64,000 nucleotides of DNA from Maricaulis sp017643475. GTDB taxonomy: Bacteria > Pseudomonadota > Alphaproteobacteria > Caulobacterales > Maricaulaceae. Made by a program: the position numbers and the translations under genes. Positions 8,776-15,972 of this stretch are shown here, piece by piece. The stretch is taken from NCBI RefSeq assembly GCF_047123815.1, contig NZ_CP138920.1:2294001-2358000 (forward strand), written 5' to 3'. The notes beneath the pieces are model-generated. The model was not told where the DNA came from. It searched no databases and saw nothing but the letters and a program-made list of their open reading frames with translations. The number at the start of each line of letters is the position of its first letter. The stretch's first letter is position 1.

Positions 8776-9779
8776 GGGAGCCGGCATTCTGGAGAACCGA
8801 TGGCGGACGCGGGTCCGGTGCCCTGACACGGGCGCTGTTGTCGCCGCTGGGACGGATCTACGCCTGGGCGGTTGCACGCCGGATCCGCCGGACGGAACCC
8901 GTCGATCCGGGCGCTCCGGTTATCTGCGTCGGCAACATCACCCTTGGCGGAACGGGCAAGACGCCGGTGGTCCAGAGTATTCTGCGCCGCCTGGAGGAGC
9001 TCGACTGCAATCCGTGCGCGCTGAGCCGGGGCTATGGTGGTTCCGAGGCCGGTCCGCTTGAGGTGCTTGACGACCACACGGCAGCCCAGGTTGGTGACGA
9101 GCCGCGCCTTCTGGCCCGTGATGCGCGCGTCTGGATCTCTCGCGACCGGGTGGAAGGCGCACACGCCGCTGTGGAAGCCGGAATTGATGTCATCGTCATG
9201 GATGATGGTCATCAGAATCCCAGCCTGAAAAAGACACTTTCCATCGTCGTCATCGACAGTGTGGCCGGCTGGGGGGGCAATCTTGTTTTTCCGGCAGGCC
9301 CGTTGCGGGAGCCCGTTCCGGTGGGGCTGGCGCGCGCGGATGCGGTCATCGTGATGACCCCGGATCAGGACGCTGTGCCCAATTATGAACGCCTGCAGTT
9401 GAGCGATCTGGAAATCCCGGTTCTGCAAGCCTGGCTGGAGCCCCGCGAAGCGCCGCCAAAGGGGCGATTGCTGGCCTTTGCCGGTATCGGTCGCCCGCAG
9501 AAATTCTTCGATGCCCTGGAAGCAGCCGGGGCAGAGCTGACGGACGGGCTCGATTTCCCGGACCATCACCCCTATTCGCAGCGGGACCTGGCCTATCTGC
9601 GCGAACACGCCGCCAGCCATGAGGCGCAGCTGATCACCACCGAGAAGGACTGGGTGCGCCTGCCACCTGATGCGCGCAAGGACATACGGGCCTGGCCGGT
9701 GGAGGCGCGTTTCGCCAATCCGGCCGCGCTGGATGCGTTATTGCTCGACATTGTGGACGCCAGGCCGTCGGCCCGCTAA
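8772..9779 (+). CDS. lpxK: Tetraacyldisaccharide 4'-kinase
   Basis: A 335-residue LpxK, the kinase that phosphorylates the 4' position of the lipid A disaccharide precursor. The P-loop is in VGNITLGGTGKTP (about residues 54-66), followed by LSRGYGG, GDEPRLLA and the DDGHQNPSLKK segment that are standard in LpxK. It starts with GTG overlapping the waaA stop codon (GTGA). The protein is a membrane-associated kinase. With waaA upstream and an acyltransferase downstream it belongs to the lipid A operon. The length is normal for the family. Confidence 0.95.
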   Translation: MREPAFWRTDGGRGSGALTRALLSPLGRIYAWAVARRIRRTEPVDPGAPVICVGNITLGGTGKTPVVQSILRRLEELDCNPCALSRGYGGSEAGPLEVLDDHTAAQVGDEPRLLARDARVWISRDRVEGAHAAVEAGIDVIVMDDGHQNPSLKKTLSIVVIDSVAGWGGNLVFPAGPLREPVPVGLARADAVIVMTPDQDAVPNYERLQLSDLEIPVLQAWLEPREAPPKGRLLAFAGIGRPQKFFDALEAAGAELTDGLDFPDHHPYSQRDLAYLREHAASHEAQLITTEKDWVRLPPDARKDIRAWPVEARFANPAALDALLLDIVDARPSAR

Positions 9780-9788
9780 ATCCTGTTC

Positions 9789-10721
9789 ATGAGCGAAGTT
9801 ATCCCTCAGCCATCCGTGATGACGCGTATCAGCTGGCGCCTGCAGGCGATGGCCTGGGACGCCTATCTGGCCTGGTACAAGGTCAAGGGCATCGACAGGG
9901 CGTCGGATGCGGCGGGCGCGCTGTTGCAGCGTATCGGACCGATGACCTCTGTTCACAAGGTGGCACGTGTGAACATGCAGCGCTGTTTCCCCGATGCCGA
10001 GCCGATGGAAATCGACCGCCTGCTGCGCGGTATGTGGGATAATTTTGGGCGTCTGGGCGGAGAAATGCCGCATCTGGGCGTGTTCGCCGGACCAGAGTTT
10101 GACGAGCGTGTCGAGTTCATCGGCCGCGAGAAGCTGGAAAAGGCACGGGATGAAGGCCGCCCGCTGGTCATCATCTCCATGCACCACTCCAACTGGGAGA
10201 TCGCGGCCGCGGCGATCAGCCAGACCGGACTGCCCTGCCACATCACTTATCGCGCCGCCAATAATCCGCTGATCGATGAGCGCATAGCCGCGACGCGCAA
10301 GGATTACGGCGTCAAGACGCTGACCGCCAAGGGCGGCGATGGTGCCAAGGCGCTGATGAATGCGCTGAAGCGGGGTGAGTCCGTCGCGCTGATGAACGAT
10401 CAGAAGATGAATGACGGCGTGGAAGCACCGTTTTTCGGGTATCCCTCGATGACGGCACCGGGGCCGACACGTCTGGCCATGCGCTACAATGCACCGCTGA
10501 CACCGATCTCGGTTCGCCGCACAGGCGGCGCGAACTTCCAGGTCGAGGTCCATGACCCGATCGAACTGTCCGACAATCCCGACAAGGCCGAGGCCATTGT
10601 CGAGACTGTCGCGCGCATCAATCAGTGGGTCGAGGCAGAGGTGCGCAAGGCCCCGGAACAATGGTTCTGGGTCCATCGTCGCTGGGCCAAGCCGATCTAC
10701 AAACAGGCACGCGAGGCCTGA
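9789..10721 (+). CDS. LpxL/HtrB-family lysophospholipid (lipid A) acyltransferase
   Basis: A 310-residue protein of the lipid A biosynthesis acyltransferase family. It has the catalytic HX4E motif (HHSNWE, about residue 132), the NDQKMNDGVEAPFFG segment that is typical of the substrate site, and a C-terminal VHRRW. LpxL-type enzymes add secondary acyl chains to Kdo-lipid A. It lies nine bases after lpxK and closes the operon. Whether it is the LpxL or LpxM type, or acts on another lipid such as an ornithine lipid, cannot be determined. Confidence 0.87.
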   Translation: MSEVIPQPSVMTRISWRLQAMAWDAYLAWYKVKGIDRASDAAGALLQRIGPMTSVHKVARVNMQRCFPDAEPMEIDRLLRGMWDNFGRLGGEMPHLGVFAGPEFDERVEFIGREKLEKARDEGRPLVIISMHHSNWEIAAAAISQTGLPCHITYRAANNPLIDERIAATRKDYGVKTLTAKGGDGAKALMNALKRGESVALMNDQKMNDGVEAPFFGYPSMTAPGPTRLAMRYNAPLTPISVRRTGGANFQVEVHDPIELSDNPDKAEAIVETVARINQWVEAEVRKAPEQWFWVHRRWAKPIYKQAREA

Positions 10722-10740
10722 CGGCCCCGCGCTGTTCTTC

Positions 10741-12087
10741 CTAGAGCAGGTTCTTGATATCCGAGGAGAAGCTCGGATAGGCGAAGATTGTTGACTTGAT
10801 CTCGCTGACACTCACCCTGTGTTTCATGGCAAAGGACAGGATGTGGATGATGTCGTCCGCGTGGTGACCGAGTAGGTGGGCACCGACAATCTGGTCGCTG
10901 TCCTCATCGATGAGGATTTTCGACCAGGCCAGGCTTTCCGCATAGGACTTGCCGGAGAGCCAGCCGGTCATGTCATTCACGGCAACGCGCAGATTGCCGA
11001 TGCTTTCCTGCGCCTGGGTCTCGGTGAGGCCGACACTGGCGAAACTCGGTACGGTGTAGACGGAATTCGGGACCGCGAAATAGTCCGGAGCCTCGGTGCT
11101 GCCGGTCAGGATGTTGCGCGCCACGATCTGACCCTCATGGGTCGCGAAGGGGGAAAGCTGGGCCGTGTGGACCAGCGCATCACCAGCCACCCAGATCGCC
11201 GGATTGCTGGTGGATTGCAGGTGCGGGTGGATTTCGATGCGGATGCCGTCATGCGTGATGCCGGCCTTGTCCAGATCCAGCGTATCGACATTGGCCATGC
11301 GGCCGGCACCATTGATGACCCGTTCCGCAGCCAGCACGATGGTTTCGCCATCCTTTTCAAATACGACTTCCAGACCGTCATCTGCACGGCGGACCTCATT
11401 GACACCCACACCGGTGTGAACCTCCACACCCAGGCGCTCGGTCTCGGCCTGCAACATGGCGACGGCGTCCGCGTCCAGCCGCGGCAGAAGCTGCGGAGCG
11501 AGTTCCAGGATGGTGACTTGGGTGCCGGCGCGGGCATAGACATGGCTGAACTCCAGCGCAATCACACCACCGCCGATGAAGACAACGCTTTCCGGCTGGT
11601 GTGTGTCTGACAGAACGTCATCGGAGGTCATCAGGAGTTCCGCACCCGGGATCGGCAGGGGACGGGTTTTCGATCCGGTCGCGATGATGATGTGTTCAGC
11701 CGTCAGCTCGGTGTCGCCGACACGGACCGAATTGCGGCCGGTGAATCTGGCGTGGCCGCGATAGACATCGCCGCGCTTGGCCGCGAGATCCCCCATGGCG
11801 CCCGGAATAAAGCTGATCATGTCATTCTTGCGCTCGATCAGTGCTTTCCAGTCCAGCTTCACATCGCCAACCGAAATGCCGTGAGCTGAAGCCTTGGCGA
11901 TGGTGTCGAGCGAAGCAGCTGCCGCGACCAGGACCTTTTTGGGTGTACAGCCGCGATTGGGGCAGGTGCCGCCAAAGTCCAGCTCTTCGATAAAGGCGAT
12001 ACGCTTGCCGGCTTCTGCCAGCGGTGCCGAGGCGCCGAAACCTGCATTGCCGCCGCCGATGATGATGATGTCGTATTCCCGGGTCAT
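10741..12087 (-). CDS. Class I pyridine nucleotide-disulfide oxidoreductase (glutathione/mercuric reductase-like), variant C-terminus
   Basis: A 448-residue flavoprotein. An FAD-binding GGGNAGFGAS lies near residue 11, the redox pair is Cys42 and Cys47 in GGTCPNRGCTPKK, the NAD(P)H site is VVFIGGGVIALEF, and a dimerisation domain follows. The C-terminal HPT(x)SE motif, which supplies the catalytic His to the partner subunit in glutathione and lipoamide reductases, is replaced by FAYPSFSSD (Tyr437), somewhat like mercuric reductase. The substrate is therefore unknown; glutathione reductase is not assured. It lies on the minus strand downstream of a TetR gene and convergent with the lipid A operon. 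Confidence 0.8.
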   Translation of the reverse strand: MTREYDIIIIGGGNAGFGASAPLAEAGKRIAFIEELDFGGTCPNRGCTPKKVLVAAAASLDTIAKASAHGISVGDVKLDWKALIERKNDMISFIPGAMGDLAAKRGDVYRGHARFTGRNSVRVGDTELTAEHIIIATGSKTRPLPIPGAELLMTSDDVLSDTHQPESVVFIGGGVIALEFSHVYARAGTQVTILELAPQLLPRLDADAVAMLQAETERLGVEVHTGVGVNEVRRADDGLEVVFEKDGETIVLAAERVINGAGRMANVDTLDLDKAGITHDGIRIEIHPHLQSTSNPAIWVAGDALVHTAQLSPFATHEGQIVARNILTGSTEAPDYFAVPNSVYTVPSFASVGLTETQAQESIGNLRVAVNDMTGWLSGKSYAESLAWSKILIDEDSDQIVGAHLLGHHADDIIHILSFAMKHRVSVSEIKSTIFAYPSFSSDIKNLL

Positions 12088-12214
12088 GGATGGGCTCCCT
12101 GCGATTGTGGTTCGAGGGGCAGATGGTGAGCCCCAGTATAACGCACAAGATGCCTACCTATCACTAGGTTGTGAGCGTCGCGAGAGGGAGGCGAGGAGCT
12201 GGGACTGCGCGTGG

Positions 12215-12796
12215 CTAGGTTTGCCCCGGCACCGCCCAGGCTTGCCAGGCGGCACCGATCGCTGCGTCGATTTCGGCTTGCGACCAGGTCTTGCCCTGGT
12301 TGAACTGTTTGAGCATCGCCATCATGGGCGGGAAAAAGAAGGCGACAAGAACATCACGCGGAAGATCGCGGATTTCTCCGGAGACCTGGCCGTCTTTGAT
12401 GATGGCGCACAGGTGATCCATGATGCGTTCATGGGCGGTGCCGCCTTCCTGGCTGGACAGGGCACTTTCACCGAAACGCTGGCCGAAGGTGAAGGCGGGC
12501 AGGTCGTGGCAATAGGTATTCCACATGCCCAGCCACATGGCACGGGCGCGGTCCCTGATGCTGGCACTGTCACCGGTCTCGGCGGAAACGCGTTCGAACA
12601 CGTCCGCCTTGAGCTGGCGATAGGCGGCTATCATCAGCTCGTCCTTGCTCTTGAAATGACGGTAAAGCGTGCCTTCCGCCATGCCGGAGCGGTCGGCGAT
12701 AGCCGCCGTGGTCGCCGCACCAAACCCGTCCGCCGCCACAATATCCATCGCGGCGCGCATGAGTTTTTCTTTGGTATTGGACGGCTGGGTGAGCAT
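12215..12796 (-). CDS. TetR/AcrR-family transcriptional regulator
   Basis: A 193-residue regulator. The N-terminal helix-turn-helix (about residues 10-55) contains ATTAAIADRSGMAEGTLYRH, the TetR DNA-binding signature, followed by FKSKDELM. The C-terminal ligand-binding half is unlike any family with an obvious ligand. It sits 62 bases downstream of trxB and 127 bases upstream of the disulfide-reductase-like gene, all on the minus strand, so it may control that flavoprotein gene or its own expression. No clear palindromic operator was recognised in the gap. Confidence 0.9.
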   Translation of the reverse strand: MLTQPSNTKEKLMRAAMDIVAADGFGAATTAAIADRSGMAEGTLYRHFKSKDELMIAAYRQLKADVFERVSAETGDSASIRDRARAMWLGMWNTYCHDLPAFTFGQRFGESALSSQEGGTAHERIMDHLCAIIKDGQVSGEIRDLPRDVLVAFFFPPMMAMLKQFNQGKTWSQAEIDAAIGAAWQAWAVPGQT

Positions 12797-12858
12797 GGAC
12801 TCACATATAGGGTGTTTGCGGGCCGGCTGCCAAACGCGCGGCTGCCAGCCCGGAAAAC

Positions 12859-13809
12859 CTAGTCCTCGAGCGAGGCGAGGTAACGTTCCGCATCAAGCGC
12901 GGCCTGGCAGCCCATGCCCGCAGCCGTGACGGCCTGGCGATAGGTGTCGTCGGTGACGTCGCCGGCGGCATAGACACCGGGAATGGAAGTCTTGGGTGTG
13001 CCGGGCTCGGTGACGAGATAGCCGCCATCCTTGGTTTCCAGCTGGCCCACAAACAGCTCGGTCGCCGGCGCGTGGCCGATGGCAATGAAGACACCGTGCG
13101 TGTTGTGTTCGGAGACTTCGCCCGTCTTGATGTTCTTCAGACGCACACCCGTAACCGCCGGGAAGGGGTCGGTATCGCCGGTGATTTCCTCGACGACACT
13201 GTCCCAGATCACTTCGACCTTGGGGTTCTTCAGCAGGCGATCCTGCATGACTTTCTCGGCGCGCAGGCTGTCGCGGCGATGCACCAGCGTGACCTTCGAG
13301 GCGATATTGGCCAGGTAGAGCGCTTCCTCGACAGCGGTATTGCCGCCACCGACCACGAAGACTTCCTTTTCGCGATAGAAAAAGCCGTCACAGGTCGCGC
13401 AGGCAGAGACGCCGCCGGTGGCAAAGGTCTGCTCGCTCTCCAGGCCCAGCCATTTGGCCTGGGCACCGGTGGCGATGACGACCGAGTCGGCCGTGAAGAC
13501 CGCGCCGCTGTCCAAGGTCAGGGTGAAGGGCCGCTGGGACAGGTCCGCCTTGACCACGAGGTCATTGACCATCTCGGTGCCGACCTTTTCGGCCTGGTCA
13601 CGCATCTGTTCCATCAGCCAGGGGCCCTGGATGACGTCGGCAAAGCCGGGATAGTTCTCGACATCGGTGGTGATGGTCAGCTGACCACCCGGCTGTAGGC
13701 CGGAGATCAGGACGGGTTCGAGCATGGCGCGCGCAGCATAGATGGCTGCCGTATAACCTGCAGCGCCGGATCCGATGATGACCAGGCGCGAGTGGCGCGT
13801 CTCAGACAT
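12859..13809 (-). CDS. trxB: Thioredoxin-disulfide reductase
   Basis: A 316-residue low-molecular-weight thioredoxin reductase, which reduces thioredoxin with NADPH in the cytosol. It has the FAD site IIGSGAAGYTAAIYAARA, the redox motif CATC (residues 137-140), the NADPH site VFVVGGGNTAVEEALYL, and the C-terminal FAD motif GVYAAGDVTD. Length and order match the TrxB family. No thioredoxin gene is in the window. The following TetR gene may be read from the same transcript. Confidence 0.96.
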   Translation of the reverse strand: MSETRHSRLVIIGSGAAGYTAAIYAARAMLEPVLISGLQPGGQLTITTDVENYPGFADVIQGPWLMEQMRDQAEKVGTEMVNDLVVKADLSQRPFTLTLDSGAVFTADSVVIATGAQAKWLGLESEQTFATGGVSACATCDGFFYREKEVFVVGGGNTAVEEALYLANIASKVTLVHRRDSLRAEKVMQDRLLKNPKVEVIWDSVVEEITGDTDPFPAVTGVRLKNIKTGEVSEHNTHGVFIAIGHAPATELFVGQLETKDGGYLVTEPGTPKTSIPGVYAAGDVTDDTYRQAVTAAGMGCQAALDAERYLASLED

Positions 13810-13912
13810 GATATTTCCTCAAACGAACGGGGTTGGGCGCCCATAGAGGCGCCGATTCGACTGGACCCTATATAATCAATCTTTGCCGCAATGCTCGCGA
13901 CTGATTGCAGCG

Positions 13913-14401
13913 TTACTGGTCGTTATCCGGCGTGAGGGCGCGAACCATGCCGTTATCGCGGCCACCGGGCCAGCCAATCGTGTCGAACGGATTGTCGATG
14001 GACGGGTCCTGGCTCATCAGGTGAGCGGAGTAGAGATGGGCGGAACGTGTACCGGATCGGCAATGCATGACGATCTCGCCATCCAGCTCCGCCAGCAATT
14101 CTCCAAGCGCCACGGTATGATCCGGGTCCGCGCCGTAACGCCCGCCTATCGGCAGTTCCACATACCGCATGCCGCGGCTTTCCACTGCCTCACGCATGTT
14201 GAAGCCCAGGCCAGCGGTTTCTTCCGGAGTGCGTGAATTGACGATCGCCTGCACGCCGGCCGCGGCCCAGGCGTCCAGATCCTCCAGCGCGGGCTGGGCA
14301 GCGAGAATGACACGTTCGTGCTGAACAACGGTGGCGGGCGTATCGGCTTGGCTCATGGTCAGTCCCAGGCTGGCGAGAAGAGTGGTGAGAAAAGTGATCA
14401 T
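13913..14401 (-). CDS. DUF442/TIGR01244-type Cys-phosphatase-like protein, exported
   Basis: A 162-residue protein with a probable signal peptide (hydrophobic residues 2-16, cleavage near residue 19-22) and a DSP-like domain. The P-loop is HCRSGTRS (residues 113-120; Cys114, Arg119). This matches the DUF442 family, found alone or fused to metallo-beta-lactamase domains and proposed to be phosphatases or sulfur transferases. The start codon overlaps the stop of the ELM1-family gene (ATGA), so the two are co-translated. Export is inferred from the N-terminus only. Confidence 0.75.
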   Translation of the reverse strand: MITFLTTLLASLGLTMSQADTPATVVQHERVILAAQPALEDLDAWAAAGVQAIVNSRTPEETAGLGFNMREAVESRGMRYVELPIGGRYGADPDHTVALGELLAELDGEIVMHCRSGTRSAHLYSAHLMSQDPSIDNPFDTIGWPGGRDNGMVRALTPDNDQ

Positions 14402-15360
14402 GTCGGCATCCTTTGCTCGACGGAGCTAGAGCGCGCCTGCCAGCGTTCAAGCAGAAACGCGGCGATGCGGTCCGTCTCGGCGAAACGAGCATAGGTCCAC
14501 CGGGCCAGCTGGCCAAGATAGGGGCGAACCGCGCCCCAGCCTTCCAGCCTGGCGTGCAGATAACCGAACTTTCCGGCCTCGCCCGCCATTGGCAGGGCAT
14601 AGACAGGTTTGCCGGTCGTGGCGGCCTCGACCAGCATGTTGGTCGATTCCTCGGTGACAAAGATCCAGTCTGCTGCGGCGAGGAAAGCGAAGTAGGGGTT
14701 CTCCCCAACGCCATCGAACAGCCAGACATCATCGCGCTCGCCAAATTCGGTCTTCAGCCGGGCATGCACCGTTTCGGGTGTACGCCGGGAGGCGGTGATC
14801 ATCAGCTTGATACCCTGGTCGAGCAGGGTGTGCAGGCGGTGAACGAGATAATCGGCCACCCGGTCATCCAGCTTGAAGCGTTTGGAGTGACCACCGATCA
14901 GCACAGCAGCGCGTGCGCCAGGCAAGCTTGCCAGTTCGTCGGAGAACTGGGTCATGGCATTGGAAAACTGCGCCTGGGACAGACGGTTCGGTGATCCGAT
15001 CATTGCGATGGCGTTGGGCTTGTTTACCCGATCATGATCCGGCGCGATGATCAGGTCGAAACTGCGATATTTGGTGCGCGGGTCCTGGACATAGACGAAA
15101 TAGCAATCGGGAAAGACCCGGCGATGTTTGCCCGCGAGCGGAACAGCCGCGCGGCCGCAACCGATCCAGATATCGGGCGGTGGGCTGGATGGCAGGGCGA
15201 CAAATCCCTGTTTTGTCACGTGCACGAGATGGATGGCCAGGCGGGTGTCGGGCAGTTGCCGCGCCAGTGCTTCGGCCAGGCCGAGCGCCTGGTTTTCAAT
15301 GCCGCGACGGCCGTCAGAGACGACCCAGCAGACTGCCTGTTTTTGCGCAATGCCGGTCAT
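14398..15360 (-). CDS. ELM1 (mitochondrial fission)/DUF1022 family protein
   Basis: A 320-residue protein with the ELM1/DUF1022 pattern: VSDGRRGIENQALGLAEAL at the N-terminus, PDIWIGCGRAA, KYRSFDLIIAPDHD, VLIGGHSKRF, and a C-terminal FVTEESTNMLVEAATTGKPV that resembles GT-B nucleotide-sugar binding sites. Plant ELM1 acts in mitochondrial fission; the bacterial members are uncharacterised, glycosyltransferase-like proteins. The frame is open further upstream to 15783, but that extension would overlap the blaI gene on the other strand. The start at 15360 (MTGIAQKQ) gives the family-like N-terminus. Confidence 0.82.
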   Translation of the reverse strand: MTGIAQKQAVCWVVSDGRRGIENQALGLAEALARQLPDTRLAIHLVHVTKQGFVALPSSPPPDIWIGCGRAAVPLAGKHRRVFPDCYFVYVQDPRTKYRSFDLIIAPDHDRVNKPNAIAMIGSPNRLSQAQFSNAMTQFSDELASLPGARAAVLIGGHSKRFKLDDRVADYLVHRLHTLLDQGIKLMITASRRTPETVHARLKTEFGERDDVWLFDGVGENPYFAFLAAADWIFVTEESTNMLVEAATTGKPVYALPMAGEAGKFGYLHARLEGWGAVRPYLGQLARWTYARFAETDRIAAFLLERWQARSSSVEQRMPT

Positions 15361-15534
15361 GGGCGCCAATCCCCCTTGCCCTATTGCTGGACCGGACCGC
15401 CTGCTCTGGCAAGTGAAAGCCTCAGATTTTCCAGGCCTGGGACCAGGGTGGGACACTTGTAGTAAGCTTCCCCCTAGGCGCCGGCCGGCTTTGGGCCCAG
15501 AACTCCATCCACGTCGAGATCTCCGGAATGGTGC

Positions 15535-15563
15535 TTGACGGGGTGCTATGTTTGTAGCATCAT
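15535..15563 (+). promoter_or_regulatory. Candidate promoter and BlaI-type operator of the first blaI/M56 operon
   Basis: A -35-like TTGACG (15535-15540) is followed after 17 bases by CATCAT (15558-15563). Between them lies CTATGTTTGTAG (15546-15557), which matches the operator-like CTACAGATGTAG upstream of the second blaI gene at both outer triplets and the whole right half-site TGTAG. A longer dyad, GTTTGT with ACAAAC at 15550-15572, overlaps it. BlaI/MecI repressors bind TACA/TGTA dyads in such positions, so autoregulation is likely, though the site is imperfect. Confidence 0.5.
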
Positions 15564-15597
15564 GTGACAAACGTAACGTAAATGTGGTGATCGTCTC

Positions 15598-15972
15598 ATG
15601 GCCGACCAGGCTCCTTCCCAGGCAGAACTCGTAGTCCTCAAGCAATTGTGGGCGAGCGGCGAACAGAGCGCACGCGAAGTGCACGACCAGGTCGCGACTG
15701 TCACGGACTGGTCCTATTCGACGACCCGCACGCTCCTCGCCCGCATGGTCCAGAAGGGCCTGGTTGAAAAGCGCGACAGCCATGGGCTGGCCCTCTACGC
15801 GGCCGGCGAGGCCAAGGTCAGCCTGATCGGCAAGATGGTGAAGAGTTTCTCCCAGAAAGTTCTGGAGCTGGACGGTTCCCTTCCGGTGTCTGCCTTCTCT
15901 GACAGCAAGCTGCTAGACGAGGGCGAGCTGGACGAGCTGAGTCGCCTGCTCGAGGAGGACGAAGATGACTAG
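15598..15972 (+). CDS. BlaI/MecI/CopY-family repressor (copy 1)
   Basis: A 124-residue penicillinase-repressor-family protein. The winged helix (about residues 6-75) contains SQAELVVLKQLWASGEQSAR and the recognition helix region WSYSTTRTLLARMVQKGLV; the C-terminal part forms the dimerisation and cleavage region. In characterised systems a M56 protease-type sensor triggers cleavage of the repressor. The gene overlaps the following M56 gene by eight bases, so repressor and sensor are made together. It is closely similar to the second copy at 18125. The regulated target beyond its own operon is unknown. Confidence 0.92.
   Translation: MADQAPSQAELVVLKQLWASGEQSAREVHDQVATVTDWSYSTTRTLLARMVQKGLVEKRDSHGLALYAAGEAKVSLIGKMVKSFSQKVLELDGSLPVSAFSDSKLLDEGELDELSRLLEEDEDD

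Noticed and set aside
15361..15783. Upstream extension of the ELM1-family frame to 15783
   Set aside because: The extra residues do not resemble the family, and the extension would overlap the blaI gene and its promoter on the other strand.
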